The notes: generated from the letters alone by a model not told the origin. A stretch of 32,917 nt of DNA from Dictyoglomota bacterium (GCA_013153035.1 JAADFF010000024.1:1-32917), one strand, 5' to 3'; counted from the first letter of the stretch, positions 23,785-32,183 are shown. Numbers and translations: made by a program.

Positions 23785-24799
23785 GGTTATCTCCTCCCTC
23801 TATGATGCCTCCCATAAGTAGGTGTCCTTCTCTGTCAAATACAGCGCCAATCTGGCCAGGAGTTGCCTGAATGCCGTTTTCTAATTTTACTATATTACCA
23901 TCTATATACTTTATCTCTGCCAGTGGTCCCCGGTATCTTGTCTGCAGTAAAAGCCCTTTCGGAGGAAGATTGTCTACAAACATGTTGATGTCAAAGAGCT
24001 TTACAGTGGTCTTTAAAAGATATGTTTTGGGGGCGACATAGAGCGTGTTGTCTTTTTTCTTTATGACGTATAGCCTTTCGTGTGTCTTGGGATGGGCTCC
24101 CAGCCTTTCTCCCACGGTATATAGGTGAGTTCCACGATGATGACCAACGACAATGTTTTCTGGGTATAGCACAACTTTACCGCTTTTCTCACCTAAGTGA
24201 TGTTTCAGAAAGTCTGACATCTTCTTTGAAAAGCATATGTCTTGGCTTTCCTTCTTACCTATGAGTGGAAGTATACCGATATCTTCTGCAATGGCATATA
24301 TCTCTTCCTTTTTCATACCATTTAAAGGGAATATAAGGTGTTTAACGATATTCCTATCAATGAGGGCAAGAAAATATGTTTGATCTTTGGGATTGTCGGA
24401 GTCTTTTTTTAATAGGGCATTGCCATAGGGTGTTTTATGGGCTACTTGACTATAGTGCCCTGTTGCCATGCAGTCGGCACCGAGGTTTTTCATTGCTTCG
24501 TATAGTCCTTTCATCTTGGCATCTCGGTTACATATTGTGCACGGATTGGGTGTGTATCCTTCTTTGTACATTTGCAGGGTTTTTTCAATTACTGCCTTAG
24601 AAAAAGATATAGTCAGTGGCGTTTTTATCCATGTTATACCCAGTTTTTCCATAACAAGTGGAAGGTGTTTTGGCATAGGATGTCCTAATTCCAGGAATAC
24701 TCCTATAACATTGTACCCCATCTTTTTTAAGAGATATGCAGCAACAGATGAATCTACTCCACCTGATATTCCCAATGCAACTGTTTTGCTCACCGACAT
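23771..24799 (-). CDS. mnmA: tRNA 2-thiouridylase MnmA
   Basis: Thiolates C2 of U34 in tRNA for Lys, Glu and Gln after ATP-dependent adenylation. The PP-loop SGGVDSS is at 12-18, PNPCTICNRDAKMKGL (84-99) holds C87 and C90, MATGHYSQV is the conserved tRNA/ATP segment, and ESQDICF (184-190) holds C189. The CxxC plus distal Cys set is the pattern reported for [4Fe-4S]-dependent MnmA (as in Thermus), in contrast to the two-Cys persulfide type with a single Cys after NPD. The protein (342) is slightly short; the segment before PNPC is abbreviated. The ATG has an SD (AAGGAGGGCTG). It heads the long minus-strand run; no firm promoter was found in the 69-base divergent gap. Confidence 0.95.
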   Translation of the reverse strand: MSVSKTVALGISGGVDSSVAAYLLKKMGYNVIGVFLELGHPMPKHLPLVMEKLGITWIKTPLTISFSKAVIEKTLQMYKEGYTPNPCTICNRDAKMKGLYEAMKNLGADCMATGHYSQVAHKTPYGNALLKKDSDNPKDQTYFLALIDRNIVKHLIFPLNGMKKEEIYAIAEDIGILPLIGKKESQDICFSKKMSDFLKHHLGEKSGKVVLYPENIVVGHHRGTHLYTVGERLGAHPKTHERLYVIKKKDNTLYVAPKTYLLKTTVKLFDINMFVDNLPPKGLLLQTRYRGPLAEIKYIDGNIVKLENGIQATPGQIGAVFDREGHLLMGGIIEGGDNLENI

Positions 24800-24868
24800 C
24801 AGCCCTCCTTGTTAGAATAATCATACAATACAAGTTGTTATGGTATGTGAACAAAGGGGTGATGCCTT

Positions 24869-26263
24869 ATGGATATAAAGATTGTAGATACGACACTACG
24901 AGATGGACAGCAATCACTGTTGGCAACACGTATGACAACAGACGAAATCATGGAGGTGGCTCCAATACTTGATAAAGCTGGCTTTTATTCTATGGAAGTA
25001 TGGGGAGGAGCTACATTTGATGCACCGCTGAGGTATCTTGGTGAAAACCCATGGGAAAGACTTGATGCCATACGCTCTGCTCTGAAAAACACAAAGATAC
25101 AGATGCTCCTAAGGGGGCAAAATCTTGTGGGATATCGCCATTATGCAGACGATGTTGTAGAGCTCTTTATAAAGACCGTTAAGAAGCATGGTATGGATAT
25201 TGTTAGAATCTTTGATGCCCTCAATGATGTGAGAAATATGGAAAAATCTATAGAAGTTGCCAAAGATGAGGGTATGCATGTCCAAGTAGCCTTATCATAT
25301 ACAGTGTCTCCTGTTCATACGATAGATTACTATGTTTCTCTTGCAGAAAAAGTCAAGAAACTGGGAGCTGATTCTATAGCCATAAAAGATATGGCAGGTA
25401 TCTTGCTGCCCAGACAGGGAATACAGCTAGCCCGAGCTATCAAGGAAGCTACAGATCTTCCTGTTGAACTTCATACACATTCTACAGGTGGGGTAGGACC
25501 AACTCTTATCTATGAAGCTGTTGTTTCTGGGAATGTTGATATTGTTGATACTGGTGTATCGCCTCTGGCTATGGGAACAGCTCAGCCTTCCATTCAGACG
25601 CTTTACTATATGCTGAAAGATGCAGATATAGAGCTTGACATCAATATAGAAGCTATACATGAGGCATCAAAGATTATCAAGGAAATTGTCCAGAAGCATA
25701 ATCCCCCTGCTAAGGTATACATGATGGATCCGATGGTACTAAAGCATCAGGTGCCTGGGGGTATGCTTTCCAATCTCATAGCCCAGCTAAAGGCTATGAA
25801 TGCAGAAGATAAGCTGGAAGAGGTGCTTGAAGAGGTGCCTCGTGTAAGGAAAGACTTGGGTTATCCTCCGCTGGTTACACCTATGAGCCAGATCGTAGGC
25901 ACTCAAGCTGTTTTGAATGTTCTCAAGGGTGAACGATATGCAATGATTACCAAGGAACTAGAGAACTATATTAAAGGACTCTATGGTAAACCTCCAGCTC
26001 CTATAAATCCGGAGCTTGTCCAGAAGGTACTGGGTGATGAGAAGCCAATAGATGTAAGACCAGCGGATCTTCTTGAACCAGAGCTACCAAAGGCACGAAA
26101 ACTGGGAGCTCCTTATATAGAGAGTGATGAAGATTTACTTATTGTTGCACTGTTTCCCGAGCAAGGTTTAGAGTATTTAAGGAGAAGAGCCATGAAAAAG
26201 TACGGTGTTGATGAGGAGCTTGTTATATATGATGAAGATGTTGTCGTATATCCTGTCCCATAG
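24869..26263 (+). CDS. Carboxyltransferase subunit (oxaloacetate decarboxylase alpha / PycB / transcarboxylase 5S type) without biotin domain
   Basis: DRE-TIM barrel carboxyltransferase that exchanges CO2 between carboxybiotin and pyruvate/oxaloacetate. VDTTLRDGQQSLLATRM (6-22) starts the barrel with the metal Asp, VEVWGGATFDAPLRYLGENPW-type sequence follows, AIKDMAGIL supplies the Lys that is carboxylated, and VELHTHSTGG gives the two His ligands. The PYC_OADA conserved domain runs about 290-430 (HQVPGGMLSNL, RKDLGYPPLVTPMSQIVGTQA). At 464 residues the protein ends before the AMKM biotin-attachment domain found in longer homologues. The carrier must be a separate protein, not seen here. ATG 24869 has SD GGGGTGATG. 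Whether it works as a Na+-pumping decarboxylase, pyruvate carboxylase B or transcarboxylase cannot be decided. Confidence 0.93.
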   Translation: MDIKIVDTTLRDGQQSLLATRMTTDEIMEVAPILDKAGFYSMEVWGGATFDAPLRYLGENPWERLDAIRSALKNTKIQMLLRGQNLVGYRHYADDVVELFIKTVKKHGMDIVRIFDALNDVRNMEKSIEVAKDEGMHVQVALSYTVSPVHTIDYYVSLAEKVKKLGADSIAIKDMAGILLPRQGIQLARAIKEATDLPVELHTHSTGGVGPTLIYEAVVSGNVDIVDTGVSPLAMGTAQPSIQTLYYMLKDADIELDINIEAIHEASKIIKEIVQKHNPPAKVYMMDPMVLKHQVPGGMLSNLIAQLKAMNAEDKLEEVLEEVPRVRKDLGYPPLVTPMSQIVGTQAVLNVLKGERYAMITKELENYIKGLYGKPPAPINPELVQKVLGDEKPIDVRPADLLEPELPKARKLGAPYIESDEDLLIVALFPEQGLEYLRRRAMKKYGVDEELVIYDEDVVVYPVP

Positions 26264-26293
26264 TTAATGCATATACACAAATGTATCTGGCTA

Positions 26294-26302
26294 TGATACA
26301 AT
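26294..26302 (+). promoter_or_regulatory. Extended -10 promoter of the DUF59 gene
   Basis: TGATACAAT (TGn plus TACAAT), 32 bases before the ATG at 26335. It overlaps the TGTATC-N7-GATACA dyad at 26282-26300. No good -35 hexamer. Confidence 0.5.
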
Positions 26303-26334
26303 AAGCTATAGAGAAGTTTATGGAGGTGAACATT

Positions 26335-26670
26335 ATGTCAGATTTTAGACCAATGTATCCAGAAAAAGTGGAAGATCCTGATATCAAGAATTTGCTGACG
26401 AGGCTTAGACAGGTTGTTGACCCAGAAATAGGTCTCAACATAGTAGATCTTGGGCTTATATACAACATCGAGCTTGATAAAGAAAACGGCGAGGCCACCA
26501 TTACGATGACACTCACCGTTCCCGGTTGTCCCTTGTCTCAGTGGCTTGTTGAACAGGTTCGAATGGTTGCCATGGCTACAGAAGGTATTAACAAAGCGGA
26601 TGTAAAACTTGTATTTGATCCACCGTGGACACCTGACTTTGTTAATAAAGAAGCATTAGGCATGAAATAG
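26335..26670 (+). CDS. DUF59/MIP18-family (SufT/PaaD-like) protein
   Basis: 111 residues of the MIP18 family, whose members assist iron-sulfur cluster assembly or maturation. VVDPEIGLNIVDLGLIY is the family signature, TLTVPGCPLSQW holds the conserved Cys, and FDPPWTPDFV the C-terminal block. Start at ATG 26335 rather than 26320: GGAGGTG at 26322-26328 is the SD for 26335, and the 26320 ATG would overlap it. It has its own extended -10 promoter. Its last 15 bases overlap the convergent xapX gene. Fe-S enzymes in the window that could need such help include MnmA of the three-Cys type, but a link is inference. Confidence 0.92.
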   Translation: MSDFRPMYPEKVEDPDIKNLLTRLRQVVDPEIGLNIVDLGLIYNIELDKENGEATITMTLTVPGCPLSQWLVEQVRMVAMATEGINKADVKLVFDPPWTPDFVNKEALGMK

Positions 26671-26859
26671 TGCTTTGACAACGATATAACCTAAAAATAT
26701 TCCTAAGATTCCCATAATGCCAGGTAAGACGGTGGGAGCTGGTACCTCTAGTTTCAATAGGGCAAAGATGGCTCCCACCGCGAATCCTGTCCCCAGTGCC
26801 ATAAGATTATCTTTTACACTTCCCATGTATTTGGCAAGTTCCATGAAGAACTCTTTCAT
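26656..26859 (-). CDS. XapX-domain (DUF1427) small membrane protein
   Basis: 67 residues. The first 18 are amphipathic; two hydrophobic segments follow (about 20-38 and 44-63). FAVGAIFALLKLEVPAPTVLPGIMGILGIFLGY is close to the XapX family consensus, a small inner-membrane protein of unknown function, here shown in parts: FAVGAIFALL, PAPTVLPG, GILGIFLGY. The ATG at 26859 has SD GGAGGAAGAAAT. The gene is convergent with the DUF59 gene and overlaps its coding end by 15 bases, with no terminator between them. A perfect 10-bp inverted repeat (26730-26739 and 26771-26780) lies within the coding sequence. Function unknown. Confidence 0.8.
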   Translation of the reverse strand: MKEFFMELAKYMGSVKDNLMALGTGFAVGAIFALLKLEVPAPTVLPGIMGILGIFLGYIVVKALFHA

Positions 26860-26897
26860 ATTTCTTCCTCCTTTCTATGTTTATTGAAGGGTATCTA

Positions 26898-26906
26898 TGA
26901 TACCAT
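26898..26906 (+). promoter_or_regulatory. Extended -10 promoter of cheW
   Basis: TGATACCAT (TGn plus TACCAT), 33 bases before the GTG at 26940. It overlaps the dyad GGTATC-TAT-GATACC (26890-26904), the most perfect of the dyads at these promoters and situated between divergent xapX and cheW. No clear -35. Confidence 0.45.
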
Positions 26907-26939
26907 ATTTATAGATATATGAGGGAATGAAAGGGGGTA

Positions 26940-27392
26940 GTGGCCTTGGAAAGACAGGTAGTTGTCTTTAAATTAGGAGAGAAGGAGTATGCAATTGATA
27001 TTTTAGAAGTACAGGAGATTCAGCGTTACATAGAACCCACAGAGGTGCCTAATGCACCATCATTTGTTAAGGGTATCATCAATCTCAGAGGTGAAATTAT
27101 TCCAATCTTTGACATCAACGAACGTTTTGGGAAGCCCCCTGTACAGATAGACGAAGGAACTAAGATTATAATTGTCATGGTTGGTGATCGAAAGGCTGGC
27201 TTTATTGTCAATGATGTTCATGAAGTGCTCCGTATCTCTACAGATATGATTTCCCAAGTCCCTGATACTATAGGTGGTAGGGTTAGGGAGTTTCTTAAAG
27301 GTGTCATCAAGTATCAGGATAGACTCATACTGTGGATAGATGTCGAAAAGCTATTCTCAGAGGAAGAAAAAGAGGCTTTAGCTCAAATCTAG
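26940..27392 (+). CDS. cheW: Chemotaxis coupling protein CheW
   Basis: Cytoplasmic adaptor that links methyl-accepting receptors to the CheA kinase. 150 residues containing only the CheW SH3-like domain: VVFKLGEKEYAIDILEVQEI, then VPNAPSFVKGIINLRGEIIPIFDINERFG, the hallmark G-xNLRGxIIPxxD core, then FIVNDVHEVLRI and FLKGVIKYQDRLILWIDVEKLF at the end. GTG start at 26940 with SD AAAGGGGG. No cheA, receptor, cheY or flagellar gene is in the window, so this is an isolated cheW. Two polytopic membrane protein genes follow directly, the first 36 bases on, probably in one operon. Confidence 0.97.
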   Translation: MALERQVVVFKLGEKEYAIDILEVQEIQRYIEPTEVPNAPSFVKGIINLRGEIIPIFDINERFGKPPVQIDEGTKIIIVMVGDRKAGFIVNDVHEVLRISTDMISQVPDTIGGRVREFLKGVIKYQDRLILWIDVEKLFSEEEKEALAQI

Positions 27393-27428
27393 TGTTTTTT
27401 ATTGTCTTTGGCGAAGGGAGAGGGGAAT

Positions 27429-28811
27429 ATGGTGGCATATGTCCTTGCTTATGGTGAGCTTTTTGTTTCTACAGCTTTGTTTTTTTATTGGGTAACACAA
27501 TATGAAGTATCTGCTATGCTTCTTGCAGGTCTCCTAATGGCTACAGTATATGGACTTGCCTCTGTATTGTGGATGCACTATAGAAAAGATAAAAACTTGT
27601 ATAGAGATATCTTGATTCCTGTTATGGGCTTTTTTACAATATCTCAGGCTTTCCTATTTAAAGATTCTATATTAGGATGGTATTTCTACATTGTATTATC
27701 TCTATTGGCGGCGTTTATATTTAAAGGATGGTTCAGTAAAAAGGAAATAAAAAAGTCTCTGATGGTTTTACTGCCTGTAGTGCTTCTTATGATGTATCAG
27801 GTATATTTACTCTTTTCATCTATTGCACAGCAGGGAGGATTGTTACAGGGTCAAATATGGCATAACTTCAGTGTGGTTAAGAGTACGATCGAGGGGATGG
27901 CATTGCACCCTGAATATCAATTTATAGCTGCTACAGTTGCCTTGGTATTTATTGCATTTGGGGTGTTTCCATTTTCATGGCTTCGGGATAAAGATTATAT
28001 AGTTATTGGTCCTGCATTTGGATATGTGGCGTATGCTCTTGTTTACAGACTTCTTGTTAACGCATCGTATTCATTGCCGGATAATTTTTCCCATTTGTCT
28101 ATCCTATTTCTTATGGTTTTAGGAGCATTAGTTGTTATGTCATTTAACCTAAGTAGGTTTTATTCTGTATATGCTCTTGTTCCTATATATGCCATATCTC
28201 TTACAACAGGAAAAATAGACTTTGAAGGATTTTTCGTATGGGCATTTTTCCTCTTTATTATTGCCATGTCAATTACCCCTACAATGGATAGTCGTTGGGC
28301 CCTGTGGCATATGGCCGGTGGTCCATTGGGCATGGCTTTCTGGGGTATATGGATGGTAATGCTTAGTTTATATGGTATGGGATTTCACCTTGATTGGTGG
28401 CTCATGCTCTTGTTCTGGCTGGCAATGCTCAGTGAATTTACACGTATACGTATGAAGGATATGAATATTACAGATGAAATGGTGTTGCAGTGGATGGAGA
28501 ATGCTTCACTGAAGGACATGATAAAATCTTCGATGCCTGGCCTTATTATGTCTTTCCTTTCTATATTCATAGGTTGGTGGGGACTGTATGTTGTCAGTTT
28601 TACCCACGGTCCTGTAAGACCATATAACCTGTCTCTTTTATCAATAAAATTACCGTTTGGTGATGTTAATACCCCTGTCTCGGCTTTGGTAGTACTAAAT
28701 ATGGTTGTTATAGCCCTTATGTGGTTGGGTATTTGGTACTCTGTTTGGGAGTCATTTGTAGAAAAACAGCGTATCTCCTCCGATGAAATGGTAGGTGATA
28801 ATCATGAGTAA
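27429..28811 (+). CDS. Polytopic membrane protein of unknown function
   Basis: 460 residues, about 12 hydrophobic helices, many Trp and Phe, a short polar C-terminus. Start set at ATG 27429, preceded by GGGAGAGGGGAAT; a TTG at 27402 lacks an SD. I do not recognise the family. One stretch, FGVFPFSWLRDKDYIVIGPAFGYVAYALVYRLL (about 177-209), vaguely recalls the PFHxWL...RLL pattern of NuoM/NuoN/MrpD antiporter subunits. The conserved Lys and Glu of those pumps are not obvious, so the resemblance is weak. A cytoplasmic-looking loop (RIRMKDMNITDEMVLQWMENA, in parts) lies near residues 338-365. It follows cheW by 36 bases and overlaps the next membrane gene by 8, indicating co-translation of the two membrane proteins. 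Confidence 0.75.
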   Translation: MVAYVLAYGELFVSTALFFYWVTQYEVSAMLLAGLLMATVYGLASVLWMHYRKDKNLYRDILIPVMGFFTISQAFLFKDSILGWYFYIVLSLLAAFIFKGWFSKKEIKKSLMVLLPVVLLMMYQVYLLFSSIAQQGGLLQGQIWHNFSVVKSTIEGMALHPEYQFIAATVALVFIAFGVFPFSWLRDKDYIVIGPAFGYVAYALVYRLLVNASYSLPDNFSHLSILFLMVLGALVVMSFNLSRFYSVYALVPIYAISLTTGKIDFEGFFVWAFFLFIIAMSITPTMDSRWALWHMAGGPLGMAFWGIWMVMLSLYGMGFHLDWWLMLLFWLAMLSEFTRIRMKDMNITDEMVLQWMENASLKDMIKSSMPGLIMSFLSIFIGWWGLYVVSFTHGPVRPYNLSLLSIKLPFGDVNTPVSALVVLNMVVIALMWLGIWYSVWESFVEKQRISSDEMVGDNHE

Positions 28812-29490
28812 GATGTTGCTGATGCTTTTTGCTCCTGTGATAGCTACTTTTGTGGGTTTTATTCCTGTTATTATTTTCCACATAAAATATCTTTCCTCAG
28901 CTCATGCGTCTTGGTGGAGACCTAATCATAATGCGTATCTTGGTCTTCTTTCTCTTATTACAGCTAATACCTTACTTATTATGGCAGATCCTGATCTACG
29001 TATATACAGCGACTTTATAATGTTTATATTATTTTATGCGTTGGGAGTTATGCTTGCTATTCCTCCTAATAAAATGCTTTCACGAAGGATTGCTGGTTTG
29101 GGATTATATATCATAGGTGTGACAGCTTATATATCACATTTATACGGTGGTAGAGGGACTGTTCCTGCACTAACATTTAATCAGATGTGGTTATATCAAA
29201 ATAAAATGGGAATGAACGTTTTTCACTTTTCCTCCGTAATAGCCGTTTATGTGCTTGGTGGTATTGTTCTATTTAGTGGTATAAGATTTGCTATTGGAAG
29301 AGACGATATTCTGACGGAGGCATTAATTGTTGCTGGATATAGTCTGTTTGGTGCTTATATGTATTTTGGCGGAAAGTCCCTTTTTGTGATGTTGATATTT
29401 GCTCTTATATTTGCTTTCGTTGTTTATGGGCTTAGTGAGCTTGTGGTACTTCTTATCTGGTCATTTACGGGTAGACGCCTTGAAGATTAA
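28804..29490 (+). CDS. Small polytopic membrane protein of unknown function
   Basis: 228 residues with about seven predicted helices. The start is ATG 28804 with AGGTGAT in front; it overlaps the stop of the previous gene by 8 bases (ATGAGTAA). A GTG at 28795 is within the SD. The sequence contains WWRPNHNAYLG (about 38-48) in the first long loop, and a polar stretch LYGGRGTVPALTFNQMWLYQNKMG near the middle, given the several charged and aromatic residues a possible binding surface. No family recognised. A terminator follows 30 bases after the stop, closing the cheW operon. Together with the 460-residue protein it may form a two-subunit membrane complex. Confidence 0.72.
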   Translation: MSKMLLMLFAPVIATFVGFIPVIIFHIKYLSSAHASWWRPNHNAYLGLLSLITANTLLIMADPDLRIYSDFIMFILFYALGVMLAIPPNKMLSRRIAGLGLYIIGVTAYISHLYGGRGTVPALTFNQMWLYQNKMGMNVFHFSSVIAVYVLGGIVLFSGIRFAIGRDDILTEALIVAGYSLFGAYMYFGGKSLFVMLIFALIFAFVVYGLSELVVLLIWSFTGRRLED

Positions 29491-29519
29491 CGTGACAGTA
29501 ATAATTGAATGATATTGTT

Positions 29520-29552
29520 AGCGGGCGGTTATCTGCCCGCTTTATTTTTATT
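29520..29552 (+). terminator. Rho-independent terminator of the cheW operon
   Basis: AGCGGGC (29520-29526) pairs with GCCCGCT (29535-29541), extendable by two inner pairs to a 4-base TTAT loop, followed by TTTATTTTTATT. Confidence 0.9.
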
Positions 29553-29648
29553 GTGATCTTCTATAAACTTCGTGAATAAACACCACTCTATATAGGTATA
29601 TATGTAGTGAAGTTAAAGAAACAAGAAAAAATATGGGAGGTGGTATCT

Positions 29649-32183
29649 ATGAGATACTATGACTTTACTGAAGGGGCCATCTGGGCGATTGAGGCAGCAC
29701 CCAAGGTGGCTAAGCAGATGGGTCATAAGCAGATAATGCCAGTCCATCTTTTAATAGCACTTGCTGCTAATGAGAATACTTTTGCTGCCCAGGTATTAAA
29801 GTTGTTTGATGTTGATGCTGATAGTATCGTTAGAAAGGTAGACGAAAAGCTTGGAACCTCTGAAACAGAGGTATCTGTAATGTCTTACTCTCCAAGCTTT
29901 AAGAGCACATTGGAGAGGGCAAGAAAAGAGGCAGGTAGCCTTGGTGTAGGATATGTTGGTACTGAGCATTTACTCCTTGCTGCTATTGCTGAAGATGCAT
30001 TGGTGCAGGAAATTATGGCTGAGCTTGGTGTGTATTATGAGGATCTCAAGAAGCTTATCTATCTTATTTATACAGGAGAGTCTCCAGAGGTTGCCGTCAA
30101 GCATCTGAGAGAGACAGGGGCAAAACCTACATCTTCTAAGAAACAGGGTGCAGGTAAAAGAGGTAAGAAAAAAGGTAACATCCTTGAAGAGTTTGCCAGG
30201 GATCTAACAGAGCTTGCCAAAGAGGGTAAATTGGACCCGGTTATAGGTAGAGAGAAAGAGATTAGAAGAGTTATGCAGATTCTTTCTCGTAGAACAAAGA
30301 ATAACCCTGTGCTGATAGGTGAACCTGGTGTTGGTAAAACTGCTATTGTTGAGGGACTTGCTCAGCGTATTGCCGAAGGTCTTGTTCCTGACATCTTGAA
30401 AAATAAGAGAATTGTGCAGCTTGATATGGGGGCTCTTGTTGCCGGTACCAAGTATCGTGGTGAGTTTGAAGAGAGATTAAAGAAGGTTATTGAAGAGCTT
30501 ATTGAAGATAAGGATACTATAGTGTTTATCGATGAGATACATACTATTGTAGGTGCTGGTGCAGCAGAGGGTTCTATGGATGCTGCCAACATGCTAAAGC
30601 CTGCATTGGCCAGAGGTGAGCTTCAGCTAATAGGTGCTACAACACTTGATGAATACAGAAAATATATTGAAAAAGATGCGGCACTCGAAAGAAGACTTCA
30701 GCCGGTATTTGTCCCAGAGCCAACACCTGAGCAGGCCATTGAAATTCTTAGAGGTCTAAGAGATAGATTTGAGGCACATCACAAAGTTAAGATTACCGAT
30801 GAGGCTATTGTTGCAGCTGTGACATTGTCCGATAAGTATATCCAGGGTAGATATTTGCCTGATAAGGCTATAGATTTGCTTGATGAGGCATGTGCTGCTA
30901 AAAAGCTTGAGGTGTTTACCGAGCCAGAAGACCTTTCAGCTATGGAAAAAGAGCTTGAGAAAGTTCGTAGAGAAAAAGAGGCCGCTGCTAAGGCTCAGGA
31001 TTATGAGCGTGCTGCTAATCTGAAGAAGGAAGAAGAGAGATTGGCTGAGGAGATTGAAAAGCTGAAAGAGGAGTGGCAGAAGAAGAGAGCCGAGTCTGCT
31101 GTTCAGGTTACTGCAGAAGATGTAGCTAAAGTTGTTGCCGATTGGACTGGTATACCTGTAACACAGCTGATGGAGGAAGAAATTCAGAAGCTTCTGAGAA
31201 TGGAAGAGGCACTACATGAGCGTGTTGTTGGTCAGGATCATGCTATAGAGGCAATTGCTCAGGCTATACGCAGGGCAAGAGCAGGGCTTAAAGATCCACA
31301 CAGGCCAATAGGTTCGTTCCTGTTCCTTGGTCCTACTGGTGTGGGTAAGACAGAGCTTGCTAAGGCACTGGCTGAGTTCCTATTTGGTGACGAGGATGCA
31401 CTCCTTAGAATAGACATGTCAGAGTTCCAGGAGAAGCATACAGTATCTAGGCTTGTTGGTTCTCCTCCCGGTTATGTTGGACATGAGGAAGGTGGCCAGC
31501 TGACAGAGCCTGTTAGAAGAAGACCATACAGGGTTATACTCTTTGATGAGATAGAGAAGGCACATCCTGATGTGTGGAATATACTCTTGCAGATACTTGA
31601 TGACGGTAGGCTAACTGATGCTAAAGGTCGTACTGTTGACTTCTCTAATACTGTTATTATCATGACATCTAATATTGGTAGCCATTATTTTGCCGACTAT
31701 CTCAAGGCTATGAAAGAAGGCCGTAAGCCATCTATGGACCTTGATAAGATTAAAGAACTCGTTCTGGAGGAGCTGAGAAGACACTTTAGACCTGAGCTGC
31801 TTAACCGTATTGATGAGATCATCGTATTTGATCCGTTAAGCCATGAGCAGATGCTGGCCATAGTAGATATCTTTGTGAGGAAGCTTAGGAGGCTTCTCAG
31901 GGCTCAGAGAATAGAGATCGAGTTCACAGATAGGGCTAAGGAATGGCTTGCAAAGAAGGGCTTTGATCCTGAGTATGGTGCCAGACCACTGAGAAGGATA
32001 TTCCAGAGATATGTTGAAAATAGAATTGCTGAAGAAATACTGCACGGTAACTTCGCACCAGGTGATACTATCATCGTCGATGTAGATGAAGAGGCAGATA
32101 CCATAGTCTTGAAGAAGAAAGCATCTGAGGAAAATAGTGGTTCTGATGAGCAGAAAGAACACAAAGAGGATAAGAGTGAATAA
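29649..32183 (+). CDS. clpC: ClpC-type AAA+ unfoldase (ClpA/B family)
   Basis: 844-residue Hsp100 ATPase that unfolds proteins through a hexameric pore. A double Clp_N domain (2-150), a Lys/Gly-rich linker (158-176), AAA+ D1 with GEPGVGKT (224-231) and FIDEIH (293-298), a short middle domain with a UVR-like motif [15 protein letters not shown] (451-465), AAA+ D2 with GPTGVGKT (561-568) and LFDEIE (631-636), pore loop GYVGH (608-612), and a C-terminal ClpB_D2-small domain are visible. The short UVR-containing middle is typical of ClpC, not ClpB. The ClpP-docking tripeptide (VGF/LGF/IGF), expected after TSNIG (673-677), is not seen in residues 677-710. Start at ATG 29649 with GGGAGGTGGT; a frame-start at 29607 has no SD. 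It is monocistronic. No CtsR-like operator was recognised in 29553-29648. Confidence 0.93.
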   Translation: MRYYDFTEGAIWAIEAAPKVAKQMGHKQIMPVHLLIALAANENTFAAQVLKLFDVDADSIVRKVDEKLGTSETEVSVMSYSPSFKSTLERARKEAGSLGVGYVGTEHLLLAAIAEDALVQEIMAELGVYYEDLKKLIYLIYTGESPEVAVKHLRETGAKPTSSKKQGAGKRGKKKGNILEEFARDLTELAKEGKLDPVIGREKEIRRVMQILSRRTKNNPVLIGEPGVGKTAIVEGLAQRIAEGLVPDILKNKRIVQLDMGALVAGTKYRGEFEERLKKVIEELIEDKDTIVFIDEIHTIVGAGAAEGSMDAANMLKPALARGELQLIGATTLDEYRKYIEKDAALERRLQPVFVPEPTPEQAIEILRGLRDRFEAHHKVKITDEAIVAAVTLSDKYIQGRYLPDKAIDLLDEACAAKKLEVFTEPEDLSAMEKELEKVRREKEAAAKAQDYERAANLKKEEERLAEEIEKLKEEWQKKRAESAVQVTAEDVAKVVADWTGIPVTQLMEEEIQKLLRMEEALHERVVGQDHAIEAIAQAIRRARAGLKDPHRPIGSFLFLGPTGVGKTELAKALAEFLFGDEDALLRIDMSEFQEKHTVSRLVGSPPGYVGHEEGGQLTEPVRRRPYRVILFDEIEKAHPDVWNILLQILDDGRLTDAKGRTVDFSNTVIIMTSNIGSHYFADYLKAMKEGRKPSMDLDKIKELVLEELRRHFRPELLNRIDEIIVFDPLSHEQMLAIVDIFVRKLRRLLRAQRIEIEFTDRAKEWLAKKGFDPEYGARPLRRIFQRYVENRIAEEILHGNFAPGDTIIVDVDEEADTIVLKKKASEENSGSDEQKEHKEDKSE

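Noticed and set aside
26264-26334. A frameshifted biotin carrier domain after the carboxyltransferase
   Set aside because: All three plus frames lack an AMKM-like motif and the gap is only about 70 bases.
26730-26780. Inverted repeat in xapX as a terminator for the DUF59 gene
   Set aside because: The 31-base loop is long and no T-run follows on the plus strand.
29607-29648. Longer clpC start (GTG at 29607)
   Set aside because: No SD precedes it; the ATG at 29649 has GGGAGGTGGT and gives the conserved Clp_N beginning.
29649-32183. Annotation as ClpB
   Set aside because: The middle region is about 55 residues with a UVR motif, not the long ClpB coiled coil, despite the missing ClpP loop.
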